NCBI RefSeq assembly: GCF_000514815.1
Contig: NZ_AZWQ01000017.1
Coordinates: forward strand, 1-64,000
Direction: 5' to 3'
From: Salinispora fenicalii
Lineage (GTDB): Bacteria; Actinomycetota; Actinomycetes; Mycobacteriales; Micromonosporaceae
Length of the DNA: 64,000 bases
Made by a program: the position numbers and the translations under genes. Below, in pieces: positions 23,077 through 33,631 of the stretch. Below the pieces are notes generated by a model, which saw only the letters and a list, made by a program, of their open reading frames with translations, had not been told where the DNA came from and ran no database searches. Numbering within the stretch: the first letter of the stretch is position 1; every line of letters begins with the position of its first letter.

Positions 23077-24576
23077 ATGTCTTCTGAACTGCCCGCGGTC
23101 ACCCGGCCGCGCCTGTCCCGCCCGTCCTGGCTGACACCGAAGGTTCTGCGTACCGAGGTGCTCGCCGGTCTGGTCGTCGCCCTGGCGCTGATCCCCGAGG
23201 CGATCAGCTTCTCGATCCTCGCCGGGGTGGACCCCCGGGTCGGGCTGTTCGCCTCCTTCACCATGGCTGTCGTCATCGCGATCTGTGGCGGCCGACCGGC
23301 GATGATCTCCGCGGCGACCGGGGCGATCGCTCTGGTCGTGGCACCGCTGGCGAAGGAGCACGGGCTGGACTACCTGATTGCCGCGGTGATCCTCGGCGGC
23401 ATCCTCCAGGTGCTACTGGCCCTCCTCGGGGTCGCGAAGCTGATGCGGTTCATCCCCCGCAGCGTGATGGTCGGCTTCGTCAACGCGCTGGCCATCCTCA
23501 TCTTCTCCGCCCAGGTGCCGTATCTGCTCGGGGTGCCGTGGCTGGTCTACCCGCTGGTCGGCCTGGCCCTGGCGATCATGGTCGGGCTACCCCGAATCAC
23601 CCGGGCCGTACCCGCACCGCTGGTGACGATCATCGTCCTGACCGGGATCACGGTCACCGCCGGGATCGCCGTACCGACCGTCGGCGACCAGGGTGAGCTG
23701 CCCAACAGCCTGCCCACCCTCGGGCTGCCGCAGATCCCGTGGACCGTCGACACCCTGACGCTGATCGCTCCGTACGCCCTCGGCGTTGCGCTGGTCGGGC
23801 TGCTGGAGTCGCTGATGACCGCCAAGCTGGTGGACGACATCACCGACACCCACTCCAACAAGACCCGCGAGTCCTGGGGTCAGGGCGTCGCCAACATCGT
23901 CACCGGCTTCTTCGGCGGCATGGGTGGCTGCGCGATGATCGGCCAAACGATGATCAACGTCAAGGCGTCTGGCGCGCGGACCCGGCTGTCGACCTTCCTC
24001 TCCGGCGTGTTCCTGCTCATCCTGGTGGTCAGCCTGGGTGACGTGGTCGCCGCGATCCCGATGGCCGGCCTGGTCGCCGTGATGATCATCGTCTCGGTCT
24101 CGACGTTCGACTGGCACTCGGTGGCCCCGGCCACGCTGAAGCGGATGCCCTGGGGCGAGACGCTGGTCATGGTCGCCACCGTCGCCACGACCCTGGTCAC
24201 TCACAACCTGGCCATCGGCGTGGTCCTCGGCGTCCTCACCGCGATGGTGATCTTCGCCAACCGGGTCGCACACCTGGTGGAGGTCACCAGCGTGCTGGAC
24301 CCCGACGGCGGGAGCCGCATCTACTCGGTGCACGGCGAGTTGTTCTTCGCCGCCAGCAACGATCTGGTCTACCAGTTCGACTACGCCAATGACCCGTCAC
24401 ACGTGGTCATCGACATGACCCACGCCCACGTCTGGGATGCCTCGTCGGTCGCGGCACTGGACGCCATCACCACGAAATACGCGGCTCGCGGCAAGACCGT
24501 CGAGATCATCGAGCTGAACCAACCCAGTGCCGCCATCCACGGCAACTTGGCCGGCACCCTCGGCGGGGGCCACTGA
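23077..24576 (+). CDS. SulP-family anion transporter with STAS domain
   Basis: 499 aa. About 10-12 membrane helices; GLVVALALIPEAISFSILAG carries the SulP-family core pattern. A C-terminal STAS domain (about residues 405-499) includes HVVIDMTHAHVWDASSVAAL. SulP proteins carry sulfate, bicarbonate or related anions; the substrate is not predictable here. ATG 23077 chosen because the family's N-terminus begins just after it. Its TGA overlaps the ATG of the MerR gene. Confidence 0.88.
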   Translation: MSSELPAVTRPRLSRPSWLTPKVLRTEVLAGLVVALALIPEAISFSILAGVDPRVGLFASFTMAVVIAICGGRPAMISAATGAIALVVAPLAKEHGLDYLIAAVILGGILQVLLALLGVAKLMRFIPRSVMVGFVNALAILIFSAQVPYLLGVPWLVYPLVGLALAIMVGLPRITRAVPAPLVTIIVLTGITVTAGIAVPTVGDQGELPNSLPTLGLPQIPWTVDTLTLIAPYALGVALVGLLESLMTAKLVDDITDTHSNKTRESWGQGVANIVTGFFGGMGGCAMIGQTMINVKASGARTRLSTFLSGVFLLILVVSLGDVVAAIPMAGLVAVMIIVSVSTFDWHSVAPATLKRMPWGETLVMVATVATTLVTHNLAIGVVLGVLTAMVIFANRVAHLVEVTSVLDPDGGSRIYSVHGELFFAASNDLVYQFDYANDPSHVVIDMTHAHVWDASSVAALDAITTKYAARGKTVEIIELNQPSAAIHGNLAGTLGGGH

Positions 24577-25028
24577 TGCCCGGCCCGGTGCCCGGTGGCT
24601 CCGCGCCCGGGTCCGCGGGGCGCCCGTCGGGCACCGGGACACTGATGCGAATCGGCGAAGCAGCCGAGCGGGTCGGGCTGAGTATTCGCACCATCCGGCA
24701 CTACGAGGACGCTGGGTTGGTCCTCCCGTCGGCACGCAGCGAGGGCGGCTTCCGCCTCTACACTGACGCCGACCTGGAGCGTCTCGCGGTGGTCAAGCGG
24801 ATGAAACCGTTGGGGTTCAGCCTCGACGAGATGCGGACGCTGCTCGCCATCCTGGACGCCCTGGTGACCGCCGGCGCCGCTGATCGGCCCGCCCTGCTCG
24901 ACCGGCTCGATCTGTTCCACACCGTCGCCACCACTCGGGTGGAGACGCTGCGCGAGCAGCTTCGCACCGCCGAGGGCTTCGCCGGCGCTTTGCGCCACCA
25001 ACTCGACCAACACCGGACTCACCACTGA
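24576..25028 (+). CDS. MerR-family transcriptional regulator
   Basis: 150 aa. The HTH LMRIGEAAERVGLSIRTIRH YEDAGLVLPSAR and the wing (GGFRLYTDADLERLAVVKRM) are classic MerR. The C-terminal coiled coil (LRTAEGFAGALRHQL) is short, and no conserved metal-binding Cys is present. An alternative ATG precedes LMRIGEA at about residue 24. Overlap with sulP (TGATG) indicates co-transcription, so it probably regulates the transporter. Confidence 0.85.
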   Translation: MPGPVPGGSAPGSAGRPSGTGTLMRIGEAAERVGLSIRTIRHYEDAGLVLPSARSEGGFRLYTDADLERLAVVKRMKPLGFSLDEMRTLLAILDALVTAGAADRPALLDRLDLFHTVATTRVETLREQLRTAEGFAGALRHQLDQHRTHH

Positions 25029-25030
25029 CG

Positions 25031-25064
25031 CCGGCTGGGCCGGCGGGAGCCGGCCCAGCCGGCG
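25031..25064. terminator. Bidirectional terminator hairpin
   Basis: GCCGGCTGGGCCGGC and its exact complement enclose a GGGA loop: a perfect 15-bp stem starting three bases after the MerR stop and ending 17 bases before the end of the convergent methyltransferase gene. Confidence 0.75.
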
Positions 25065-25080
25065 GCGGCGACGCTGGTGG

Positions 25081-25920
25081 TCAGGGCTTGCGGGCAACCC
25101 CGCAGTAGCCGTCCACGACCATCAGCGAGCCGTTCTCCGGTCGCCAGCGCCCGAGCGGCACGACACCCGGCTCGACCAGGTCAAGGCCGTCGAAGAAGGC
25201 GGTGAAGTCGGCGACCTCGCGCAGATGGTACGGCGCCGCACCGCTCTCGTTGTACTGCCGGTGGGACTCGACTACCCGCTCACTGGTGGCCGTGCCGTCG
25301 GACATCGCCAGGAAGCTCCCCGACGGCAGCGACGAGACCAGAGCGCGGACGGCGTCCCGCGCCTGGGCAGGGTCCGCTACGTGGCCCATCACTCCCAACA
25401 TCATCAAGCCGACCGGCTCGCTGAAGTCCAACGTGGCCTGGGCTTCCCGGATGACCCGCGCCGAGTCGTGCAGGTCGGCGCTGAGGTACTGGGTGGCGCC
25501 CGCCGGGTCGCTGGTCAGTAGCACCCGGGCATGCGCGAGAACCATCGGGTCGTTGTCGACGTAGACGACACGGGCCTGCGGTGTGATCCGCTGGGCGACC
25601 TGGTGGGTGTTGTCGGCGGTTGGCAGGCCGGTGCCGATGTCGAGGAACTGGCGGATGCCCGCCTCGGCGGCGAGGTAGGTCACGGCCTGGTGCAGGAATG
25701 CCCGGGAGTAGCGAGCGGCCTCGACGATCTCCGGGAAGATTGCCCGAACCTGGTCGCCGGCCGCCCGGTCCGACGCGAAGTTGTCCTTGCCACCCAACCA
25801 GTAGTTCCACACCCGCGCCGAGTGCGGCACTGACGCGTCAAAGGTGGAGTCCGCGCCTGCTGACGCGTCGAAGGTGGAGCCCATGTTTGCGGCCTGCTGC
25901 TCGGCCTGGTTCTGCGACAC
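25081..25920 (-). CDS. DUF574-family SAM-dependent methyltransferase
   Basis: 279 aa. ASVPHSARVWNYWLGGKDNF is the hallmark opening of actinobacterial DUF574 (Methyltransf_19) proteins; FLDIGTGLPTADNTHQVAQ is the SAM-binding loop and VVYVDNDPMVLAHAR the acidic strand. These are numerous in actinomycetes with unknown substrates. The GTG at 25920 was preferred over a start 19 codons upstream because GGGGGTCGAG precedes it. Confidence 0.85.
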   Translation of the reverse strand: MSQNQAEQQAANMGSTFDASAGADSTFDASVPHSARVWNYWLGGKDNFASDRAAGDQVRAIFPEIVEAARYSRAFLHQAVTYLAAEAGIRQFLDIGTGLPTADNTHQVAQRITPQARVVYVDNDPMVLAHARVLLTSDPAGATQYLSADLHDSARVIREAQATLDFSEPVGLMMLGVMGHVADPAQARDAVRALVSSLPSGSFLAMSDGTATSERVVESHRQYNESGAAPYHLREVADFTAFFDGLDLVEPGVVPLGRWRPENGSLMVVDGYCGVARKP

Positions 25921-26071
25921 GTCTCGACCCCCGGTTTGGTTAGCTACGCCAACAGCACCGCCGTAGCGTAGCGACACCGCGGCCCGTCCGTGGTCCCGCG
26001 AAGCCGTGCCAGCGGAACCGACCCGGGAGAGGTGCCGGGGTGCCGGAAGGCAGGGAGTCGAGCAAAGAGCT

Positions 26072-26107
26072 GTGCGGTGGCGCCGGTGCGTACCGGCGCC
26101 ACCGCAC
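26072..26107 (-). terminator. Terminator of the betaine operon
   Basis: GTGCGGTGGCGCCGGT and its exact complement with a four-base loop: a perfect 16-bp stem ending 16 bases beyond the stop of the last gene of the minus-strand betaine operon. Confidence 0.8.
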
Positions 26108-26123
26108 GGGTGTTGCGAGGTGG

Positions 26124-27095
26124 TCAGCTCTGCGGCAGCCAGGCCTCAACCTTGTCCTGGTTGGCCTCGACCCACTTCTCAGCCGCCTCCTCCGGCGACA
26201 TGTTGTCCTGGGCGATGTACCGGGCCACCACGTTCTGGTCCTCGTTGGTCCAGTTGAAGTTGTCGACCAGCTGGTAGGCGGGCCCGTTGGCGTCGGCGAA
26301 CGACTTGCTCACGATCTTGTCGAGGTCGTACACCGGGTAGTCGCAGGCGACCTTCTCCGGGTCGGCGTCGCAGCCCTCCTGGTACTCGGGCAGGTCAACC
26401 TTCACCAGCTCGATCTCGGAGAGGAACCACTGCGGGTCGTAGAAGTAGCCGAGCACCGGCTCCTTCTTCTCCTCCGCCTGACGGAACGCCTGGATCAGGG
26501 CCGGCTCGCTGCCCGCGTAGACCACCTGGTAGTCCAGCCCCAGGTTCTTGACGAGGGCTTCGTCGTTGGTGACGAAGGACGGGTCACCGTCGAGCAGCTG
26601 CCCCTTGCCGCCGGACTCCGTGGTCTCGAAGAGGGAGGCGTACTTGTTCAGGTTGTTCCAGTCGGTGATGTCGGGGTACTCCTCGGCCATCCATGGCGGC
26701 ACGTACCAGCCGATGACCCCCTCGACACCGGTCGAACCGGCGTTCACCGCGGTCTTCTGGTCCTCGATGTACTTCTTCTTGAGGTCGTCGTGGCCCCAGT
26801 TCTCCACGATCGCGTCCACCTGGCCGGTGCCGAAGCCCTGCCAGGCGATCTCCTCCTTGAGGTCCTTCTTGACGACCTTGCAGCCGAGTTCGGTCTCGGC
26901 GACGTGGGCGATGACGGCCGCGTTCGCCTCGTACCCGACCCAGGGGTTGATCGCGATGGTGAAGGTGCCACAGTCGCCCGAGTCGGCGGCCTCGGTCGAC
27001 TCGATCTTGGACCCACCGCACGCGGTGAGCGCGAGCGCCGCCACCGTGGAGAGCGAAACGCCCGCCAGGACCCTCTTACTGACAATGGATCTCAT
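26124..27095 (-). CDS. Glycine betaine ABC transporter substrate-binding lipoprotein (OpuAC/ProX type)
   Basis: 323 aa. The lipobox ALALTACGG anchors it outside the membrane. FTIAINPWVGYEANAAVIAH, DAIVENWGHDD and VIGWYVPPWM are OpuAC/ProX blocks; the Trp and Tyr residues form the aromatic box that holds the quaternary amine. Last gene of betA-betB-ATPase-permease-binding protein; 78 bp separate it from the permease. Confidence 0.9.
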   Translation of the reverse strand: MRSIVSKRVLAGVSLSTVAALALTACGGSKIESTEAADSGDCGTFTIAINPWVGYEANAAVIAHVAETELGCKVVKKDLKEEIAWQGFGTGQVDAIVENWGHDDLKKKYIEDQKTAVNAGSTGVEGVIGWYVPPWMAEEYPDITDWNNLNKYASLFETTESGGKGQLLDGDPSFVTNDEALVKNLGLDYQVVYAGSEPALIQAFRQAEEKKEPVLGYFYDPQWFLSEIELVKVDLPEYQEGCDADPEKVACDYPVYDLDKIVSKSFADANGPAYQLVDNFNWTNEDQNVVARYIAQDNMSPEEAAEKWVEANQDKVEAWLPQS

Positions 27096-27173
27096 TTACT
27101 GTCACCCTCCAAAGGTGTTGTTCATCGGTCAACTCCGATTCCGCGGTTCCGGCGAACCAGAACCGCGGATGAG

Positions 27174-29168
27174 TCACGTGTGGTTGGGGCTGGGGGCACG
27201 GTCCGACCGCTGCGCGGCAGCCCGCGCGATCCGGTCAAGCATGATCCCGAGTACGACGATCGCGACGCCCGCCGCCAGGCCCTTGCCGTAGAGCTGCCCC
27301 TGCGAGAAGCCAGCGACGACCTCGTAGCCGAGCGCACCGGCCCCGACGAGGCCACCAATGACCACCATCGACAGCACGTAGATAAGCCCCTGGTTGGTGG
27401 CGAGCAGCAACGACTGCCGCGCCATCGGCAGCTGGACCTTCGTGATGGTCTGCCAGGTGTTGGAGCCCGCGGCGGTAGCCGCCTCCACCGTCGACTCCGG
27501 AATGGCGCGCACCCCGTCCGCAACGATCTTGATGGCAACCGGCGCGGCGTAGACGACACCGGCGACGATCGCGCTGAAACGGCTCACCGAGAAGAGAGCG
27601 ACGACCGGGATCAGGTAGACGAAGGCCGGCATGGTCTGTCCGGCGTCCAAGACCGGCCGGATGACCCGATCGGCCCGGCTACTCCGACCCATCCACACGC
27701 CGATGACCACTCCCAGCGCTACCACCAACAGCGTGGCCACGAGCGTCATGGCCAGAGTGATCATGCTGGCGTTCCAGAGCCCAGTGCCGACCAGCAGCCC
27801 CACACAGACCGCGGCGACGGCGGCGGCACGCAGGTTACCGATCAGCGCGGCGAGTATCACGATCACCGCACCCATCAGCCACCAGGGCGACTCCGCCAGC
27901 AGCGCCTCCAACGGGTTGAGCAACGCGATGGTCACGCCGTCCTTCACCGCCGCGGTCACGTCCGCGAGGTTGTGCTGCGCCCACGTCGTCACCGTGGTGG
28001 CCCCCTGCGACAGGTACTCGCCGAGCTGGCCGCCCTCGGGGAACTCGGAGGCCCACAGGTAGGTGTAGGACAGGTACGAGCAGACCGCCGCGACCAGCCC
28101 GAACCCGGCCAGGAGCAGCCGGCGGATCCGGGGATTGGGTTCGCCGCCCCCCTGCTCGGCGCGGACACTGGCCGCCGTGGTGACGCGGTCCAGAACGATC
28201 GCCATCACCACGATCGCGACACCGGCGTTAAACGCGGTACCGACGTCGGTGGTCTGCAGGGCCTTGATCACCGTCTTACCGAGGCCAGGAGCGTCGATCA
28301 GGGCCGCGACGGTCACCATCGCCAGGGCTGCCATGATCGTCTGGTTGACGCCGAGCACGATCGTCCGCTTCGACAGCGGCAGCAGCGCCTTGGTCAGCCG
28401 CTGCCGCCGGGTCGCTCCGAACGAGTCGGTGGCTTCCACCGGCGGTGCGGGCACGGAACGGATCCCGTGCGCGGTGATCCGGATCGCCGGCGGCATGGCG
28501 TAGATCAGAGTCGCGATCGTCGCGGAGGCCGGGCCGATCAGGAAGACCAGGGTCAGCGGCGCGAGGTAGACGAAGGTGGGCATCGTCTGCATGAGGTCCA
28601 ACACCGGGGTGATCAACCGGTGGAACCGGTCCGACACGCCGGCCAGAATGCCCAGCGGAATACCGAACAACAGGGACACGAAGACCGCTACCAACGTCAG
28701 CGCCAGCGTGTCCATGCTCTCCTGCCACAGCCCCTGCAGGCCGAAGAGAATGAACCCGCCCGCGGCGAGCAGCGCCACCCGCCAGTTGGCGAACGCCCAG
28801 GAGGCGTAGGAGACGAGCGCGACCACACCCAGCCACCCGAGCACCGGCACCGGCCGCGCGTACGCCGGTTGCGCGATGAGCCCCTGGACGAAGGTCACCA
28901 GCGCGTCCATCACCGCGCGAATCTCGTTGAAGAAGTACAGGAAGATCGGGCTGCTGTTCCGGCTGGCGCCGACCGAGTCGTTGACGTCGTTGAGCCAGTG
29001 GTGCAGATCGGTCAGCGTGGCCCGGGGCAGCTCCAACATGTCCTGGCCGCGCAGCAGGGTCCAGGCGACGAGCCAGAGCGCGAGCAGACCCACCACCGCG
29101 AGCGGCTTGGTGATTCGTCGACGTGGGGTGGTCCGCGTTGACGAGCCGGTCATGGTCGTCGTGGCCAT
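27174..29168 (-). CDS. Glycine betaine ABC permease, two permease units fused
   Basis: 664 aa, about double the usual ProW/OpuAB length. Two homologous binding-protein-dependent transport domains follow one another, each with its EAA loop contacting the ATPase: PPVEATDSFGATRRQRLTKA in the first and STVEAATAAGSNTWQTITKV in the second. A single chain can thus form the whole membrane channel. Start ATG 29168 shares its A with the TAA of the ATPase gene. Confidence 0.9.
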   Translation of the reverse strand: MATTTMTGSSTRTTPRRRITKPLAVVGLLALWLVAWTLLRGQDMLELPRATLTDLHHWLNDVNDSVGASRNSSPIFLYFFNEIRAVMDALVTFVQGLIAQPAYARPVPVLGWLGVVALVSYASWAFANWRVALLAAGGFILFGLQGLWQESMDTLALTLVAVFVSLLFGIPLGILAGVSDRFHRLITPVLDLMQTMPTFVYLAPLTLVFLIGPASATIATLIYAMPPAIRITAHGIRSVPAPPVEATDSFGATRRQRLTKALLPLSKRTIVLGVNQTIMAALAMVTVAALIDAPGLGKTVIKALQTTDVGTAFNAGVAIVVMAIVLDRVTTAASVRAEQGGGEPNPRIRRLLLAGFGLVAAVCSYLSYTYLWASEFPEGGQLGEYLSQGATTVTTWAQHNLADVTAAVKDGVTIALLNPLEALLAESPWWLMGAVIVILAALIGNLRAAAVAAVCVGLLVGTGLWNASMITLAMTLVATLLVVALGVVIGVWMGRSSRADRVIRPVLDAGQTMPAFVYLIPVVALFSVSRFSAIVAGVVYAAPVAIKIVADGVRAIPESTVEAATAAGSNTWQTITKVQLPMARQSLLLATNQGLIYVLSMVVIGGLVGAGALGYEVVAGFSQGQLYGKGLAAGVAIVVLGIMLDRIARAAAQRSDRAPSPNHT

Positions 29169-30247
29169 TAGGCGCCTACCTGATTGCCGGCGACAATGTC
29201 GAGGACCTCCGCATGGCCGACCACGCCCAGCAGTTCCCCGTTCTCGACGACCCGCACCGGTCGGTCGGCGGCGAGCACCGTGCGGACCGCGTCCCGCACG
29301 ATCACACCCGGACCCAGCTCGGGGCCGTCCAGCTGGTCGGTGTCCCGGGACGGACGCATGATCCACCGCAGGGTGAGCACGTCGGCGCGGGGCACGTCCT
29401 GGACGAAGTCGCGCACATAGTCGTCGGCCGGCGCCCCAACCAGCTCGTCCCCGGTCCCGGCCTGCACCACGTTGCCGTCGCGCATGAGCAGGATCCGGTC
29501 GCCGAGCTTGAGCGCCTCGGAGAGGTCGTGCGTGATGAAGACCATCGTCTTGCCGACCTGGCGGTGCAGCCGGATGACCTCGTTCTGCATGTCACGGCGG
29601 ATCAGCGGGTCCAGCGCGGAGAACGGCTCGTCGAAGAAGAGCACGTCCGGGTCACCGGCCAACGCCCGCGCCAACCCGACGCGCTGCTGCATACCACCGG
29701 AGAGCTGGTCCGGGTACGAGTGCTCGTAGCCGTCGAGGCCCACCAGCTCGATGACCTCGGTCGCCCGGCGGATCCGCTCGGCGCGGCCGGCACCCCGGAT
29801 CTCCAGTCCATACCCGACGTTGTCGACCACCGTTCGGTACGGCAGGAGACCGAAGTGCTGGAAGACCATCGAGAACTTACGGCGACGGAGTTCCCGCAGC
29901 CGCTTCTTGTCGGCGCGCAGGATGTCCTCGCCCTCGAAGACCACCTCCCCCGCGGTCGGCTCGATCAGCCGGGTCAGGCAGCGCACCAGCGTGGACTTGC
30001 CGGAGCCGGAGAGCCCCATCACGACGAAGACCTCACCGGGCGCGACGTCGAACGACACCTCCCGCACCGCGGCGGTGCACCGGGCCCGCTCCCGTAGCTC
30101 CCGCCGGGACAGCGCCGCGAGCTCGGCCGAGCCGGGCACCCGCTCCGCGTTCGGGCCGAACACCTTCCACAGGTTCCGGACCGAGATCACCGGAGTCTGG
30201 TGATCGTTGACCTGCCCGCGCGGCTCAACGGCCGTATCCGTACTCAT
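29168..30247 (-). CDS. Glycine betaine ABC transporter ATPase (OpuAA/ProV type)
   Basis: 359 aa from ATG 30247. Walker [12 protein letters not shown]-loop [14 protein letters not shown], signature LSGGMQQRV, Walker [14 protein letters not shown]-loop ITHD. The N-terminal extension ([15 protein letters not shown]) is typical of OpuAA/ProV. The C-terminus has one CBS-like repeat ([19 protein letters not shown]), the ionic-strength sensor region in osmotic transporters of this type. Confidence 0.92.
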   Translation of the reverse strand: MSTDTAVEPRGQVNDHQTPVISVRNLWKVFGPNAERVPGSAELAALSRRELRERARCTAAVREVSFDVAPGEVFVVMGLSGSGKSTLVRCLTRLIEPTAGEVVFEGEDILRADKKRLRELRRRKFSMVFQHFGLLPYRTVVDNVGYGLEIRGAGRAERIRRATEVIELVGLDGYEHSYPDQLSGGMQQRVGLARALAGDPDVLFFDEPFSALDPLIRRDMQNEVIRLHRQVGKTMVFITHDLSEALKLGDRILLMRDGNVVQAGTGDELVGAPADDYVRDFVQDVPRADVLTLRWIMRPSRDTDQLDGPELGPGVIVRDAVRTVLAADRPVRVVENGELLGVVGHAEVLDIVAGNQVGA

Positions 30248-30414
30248 GATGCCCACACCGCCCGGTCGTTGCTCCGCGCCCTCGGCAGGCCCGTGCAGCA
30301 CCGGAGTGCGTACGCGGGGATGGGCCCGCCGGGACGGCGGTGATAGTCGGTTGGGACAGACATGGCTAACTCGTCTCTTTCCTCGGGCGACGGTTACGGG
30401 ATGGCGTGGGGGCG

Positions 30415-31890
30415 CTAGCCGCGGAACCAGTGCTGCGGACGGGGATCGGTGTTCTGCCAGATGTGCTTCATTTCCCGGTACTCGTTGAGCCCGGTCGGGC
30501 CCAGCTCGCGGCCGTTGCCGGACTGCCGGAAACCGCCCCACTCCGCCTTGGGTACGTACGGGTGGTAGTCGTTGATCCAGACGGTGCCGTGCCGCAGCCG
30601 CTGCGCGACCCGCTGGGCCCGGCTGGCGTCGCTGGTCCACACCGCGCCGGCGAGGCCGTAGTGGGTGTCGTTGGCGATGCGGACCGCCTCGTCCTCGTCG
30701 GTGAAGGTCTCCACGGTGAGGACCGGGCCGAAGGACTCCTCGCGGACGACGGACATGTCCCCACGGCAGCCGTCGAGCACCGTCGGTAGGTAGTAGAAGC
30801 CGTTGGCGAAGCGCTCCTCGTCGGGGCGACGGCCGCCACAGCGCAGCACCGCGCCTTCGGCGATTCCGGCGGCGACGTACGACTCCACCTTGGACAGATG
30901 GGCGGCGGAGATCAGCGGACCGGTCTCCGCGGCGGTGTCGAAGGGACCGCCGAGGCGAATCCGGCGGGCGCGATCCACGACCGCGTCCACGAAGGCGTCG
31001 TGGATGGACTCCTCGACCACGAGCCGGGTACCGGCCGAGCAGACCTGACCCGAGTGCAGGAACACCGCGGTCAGCGCGAAGTCCACGGCGGCGTCGAAGT
31101 CGGCGTCGGCGAAGACGACGTTCGGGTTCTTGCCGCCGAGTTCGAGCGTCACCCGCTTCACCGTCGCCGCTGCTGCGGCCATCAGGCCGCGCCCGGTCTG
31201 CAGGCCTCCGGTGAACGAGACCAGGTCCACGTCCGGGTGCTCGGCCAGCGGCGCGCCGACCTCGGCGCCGGCGCCGAGGACCAGGTTGGCCACGCCCGGC
31301 GGCAGCCCGGCCTCGTCCAGCAGCCGCATCAGCAGGATCGCGGTCGAGGGGGTTAGTTCGCTGGGCTTGAGGACGAAGGTGTTTCCGGCGGCGAGCGCCG
31401 GGGCGACCTTCCACGAGGTCTGCAGCAACGGGTAGTTCCAGGGCGTGATCAGCCCGCACACACCGATCGGCTCGTACTCGACCCGACTGATCGCGTCGCT
31501 GCGCCCGGTGTCCACGACGCGTCCGCCATCGGCGTCGGCGAGGCCCGCGTAGTACCGGAAGCAGGCGGTCACGTCGTCGATGTCGTACTCGCTCTCCACC
31601 AGCCGTTTACCGGTGTCGAGCGACTCCGCGCGGGCGAACTTCTGCTTGTCCCGCTGGAGGAGGTCAGCGACGCGGTGCAGCAGCGCACCGCGTTCGCCGG
31701 CCGGGGTCTTCGGCCACGGCCACGGCCCCTCGTCGAACGCCTTCCGCGCCGCGCGGATCGCCGCGATCGTGTCGTCCCGGGTCCCCTCGGTGACGGTGGC
31801 CACCGAGGTGCCGTCGGCCGGGCAGCGGATCTCCCGGTGCCCGCCGGCTACCGACTCCCGCCACTCTCCATCAATGTAGAGGTCCTTCAC
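30415..31890 (-). CDS. betB: Betaine aldehyde dehydrogenase
   Basis: 491 aa. Aldehyde dehydrogenase motifs: general base Glu in [10 protein letters not shown], catalytic Cys in [10 protein letters not shown], and the NAD-binding FTGGLQTGR. It oxidises betaine aldehyde to glycine betaine with NAD. The GTG at 31890 has GGGAG six bases upstream, better than the TTG at 31896. Its place after the choline dehydrogenase-like gene supports the assignment; other aldehydes remain possible. Confidence 0.88.
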   Translation of the reverse strand: MKDLYIDGEWRESVAGGHREIRCPADGTSVATVTEGTRDDTIAAIRAARKAFDEGPWPWPKTPAGERGALLHRVADLLQRDKQKFARAESLDTGKRLVESEYDIDDVTACFRYYAGLADADGGRVVDTGRSDAISRVEYEPIGVCGLITPWNYPLLQTSWKVAPALAAGNTFVLKPSELTPSTAILLMRLLDEAGLPPGVANLVLGAGAEVGAPLAEHPDVDLVSFTGGLQTGRGLMAAAAATVKRVTLELGGKNPNVVFADADFDAAVDFALTAVFLHSGQVCSAGTRLVVEESIHDAFVDAVVDRARRIRLGGPFDTAAETGPLISAAHLSKVESYVAAGIAEGAVLRCGGRRPDEERFANGFYYLPTVLDGCRGDMSVVREESFGPVLTVETFTDEDEAVRIANDTHYGLAGAVWTSDASRAQRVAQRLRHGTVWINDYHPYVPKAEWGGFRQSGNGRELGPTGLNEYREMKHIWQNTDPRPQHWFRG

Positions 31891-31954
31891 GCGCAACTCC
31901 CCGATGCACTCGTCGAGTGGTTTCCTGGCTCAGCTCTGCCTTCGCGACGCGGCA

Positions 31955-33631
31955 TCATGCCACCGCCGACGAACCGCGGTCGTGTCGGTAGTAGTCGAGC
32001 GGCAACGGCGCCAACGGCGTGTTGCCCAGGATGAGGTCCGCCGCCTTCTCGGCGACCATCATTACCGGGGCGTAGATGTTCCCGTTGGTGACGTACGGCA
32101 TCACCGACGCGTCCACCACCCGCAACCCGGTCACCCCGTGCACCGACATGTCGGTGGGGTTCACCACAGACATGTCGTCGGTCCCCATCTTGGCCGTGCA
32201 GGACGGGTGCAGCGCGGTCTCACCCTCGCGGGCGACCCAGTCGAGGATTTCCTCGTCGGTCTGGACCTCGGGCCCGGGGGAGATCTCACCACCGCTGAAC
32301 GGCGCCAACGCCGACTGGCCGAGGATGTCGCGGGTCACCCGGACCGCCTCCACCCATTCCCGTCGATCCTGCTCGGTGGAGAGGTAGTTGAACCGTAGGG
32401 CCGGGTGCACCCGAGGATCACGGTTGACGATCTTGACCGTACCGCGGGCGTCGGAGTACATCGGCCCGATGTGCACCTGGTAGCCGTGGCCGCTGGAGGG
32501 AGAGGAGCCGTCGTAGCGGACCGCGATCGGCAGGAAGTGGAACATGAGGTTCGGGTAGTCGACGGTGTCGTTGCTCCGGACGAAGCCGCCCGCCTCGAAG
32601 TGGTTGGTGGCGCCCAGGCCCGTCCGTCCGAACAGCCACTTGGCGCCGATCCACGGCGCGTACCGCCAGTTCAGGTAGGGCTGGATCGTCACTGGCTGGG
32701 TGCAGGCGTGCTGGATGTAGACCTCCAGGTGATCCTGCAGGTTCTCGCCCACCCCGGGCAGGTTCGCGACGGTGTCGATGCCCAGGCCGCGCAGTTCGTC
32801 GGCGTTGCCCACGCCGGAGAGTTGCAGCAACTGCGGCGTGTTGATCGCGCCACCGCTGAGGATCACCTCGTTGGCGTACACCCGGTGTGGGGTCGTTCCC
32901 CGGCCACGGGTGTATTCGACGCCCACGGCGCGGGTGCCCTGGAAGATGACGCGGGTGACGAACGCGCGGGTACGTACCTCGAGGTTGGGTCGCTTCATCG
33001 CCGGACGCAGGTAGGCCTGGGCCGCGGAGAACCGCCGACCCCGGCGAACGTTCCGGTCGAACGGGGCGAAACCCTCCTGCTGCACACCGTTGACGTCGGT
33101 GGTGCGCGGGTGGCCGGCCTGCTCCGCCGCCGCGAGCATGGCCTGGATCACCGGGTTGTCCGCGGAGCCACGCTCCAACACCAGCGGGCCGTCGTGGCCA
33201 CGGAACGGGTCGTCCGGATCCGCCCCCAGGGCGGATTCCATCTTGTTGAAGTACGGCAGACAGTGGGCGAAGTCCCAGGTCTCCATGCCCGGGTCGGCGC
33301 CCCACCGCTCGTAGTCCATCGGGTTGCCCCGCTGGAAGATCATCCCGTTGATGCTGCTCGACCCACCCAGCACCTTGCCCCGGGCGTGGTAGATGCGCCG
33401 CCCGTGCATGTGCGGCTCCGGCTCCGAGTTGTACTTCCAGTCGTAGAACCGGCTCCCGATCGGGAACGGCAGCGCCGCCGGCATGTGGATGAAGACGTCC
33501 CACGGATAGTCAGGACGACCTGCCTCCAGAACCAAAACCCGGTTGCCCGGATCGGCGGAGATCCGGTCGGCGAGCGCGCTACCGGCAGAACCACCACCAA
33601 CGATGACGAAATCGTAACGCTGGGTTGTCAC
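31955..33631 (-). CDS. betA: Choline dehydrogenase (GMC oxidoreductase)
   Basis: 558 aa. N-terminal FAD site [20 protein letters not shown] signature 1 [18 protein letters not shown], signature 2 [14 protein letters not shown], and the C-terminal catalytic region HPSCTAKMG followed by [20 protein letters not shown]. It oxidises choline to betaine aldehyde. GTG 33631 chosen because AGGTGA precedes it at a normal distance. First gene of the betaine operon; no BetI-type repressor gene is adjacent. Confidence 0.9.
   Translation of the reverse strand: MTTQRYDFVIVGGGSAGSALADRISADPGNRVLVLEAGRPDYPWDVFIHMPAALPFPIGSRFYDWKYNSEPEPHMHGRRIYHARGKVLGGSSSINGMIFQRGNPMDYERWGADPGMETWDFAHCLPYFNKMESALGADPDDPFRGHDGPLVLERGSADNPVIQAMLAAAEQAGHPRTTDVNGVQQEGFAPFDRNVRRGRRFSAAQAYLRPAMKRPNLEVRTRAFVTRVIFQGTRAVGVEYTRGRGTTPHRVYANEVILSGGAINTPQLLQLSGVGNADELRGLGIDTVANLPGVGENLQDHLEVYIQHACTQPVTIQPYLNWRYAPWIGAKWLFGRTGLGATNHFEAGGFVRSNDTVDYPNLMFHFLPIAVRYDGSSPSSGHGYQVHIGPMYSDARGTVKIVNRDPRVHPALRFNYLSTEQDRREWVEAVRVTRDILGQSALAPFSGGEISPGPEVQTDEEILDWVAREGETALHPSCTAKMGTDDMSVVNPTDMSVHGVTGLRVVDASVMPYVTNGNIYAPVMMVAEKAADLILGNTPLAPLPLDYYRHDRGSSAVA

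Noticed and set aside
26040..29141. Plus-strand open frame of more than 1,000 codons
   Set aside because: It is antisense to the betaine-binding protein and permease genes; no domain is visible and the Arg/His/Asp-rich composition is an artefact of codon bias.
30248..31459. N-terminal extension of the betaine ATPase frame
   Set aside because: It runs antisense in phase through betB; the ATP-binding protein begins at ATG 30247 with normal family length.
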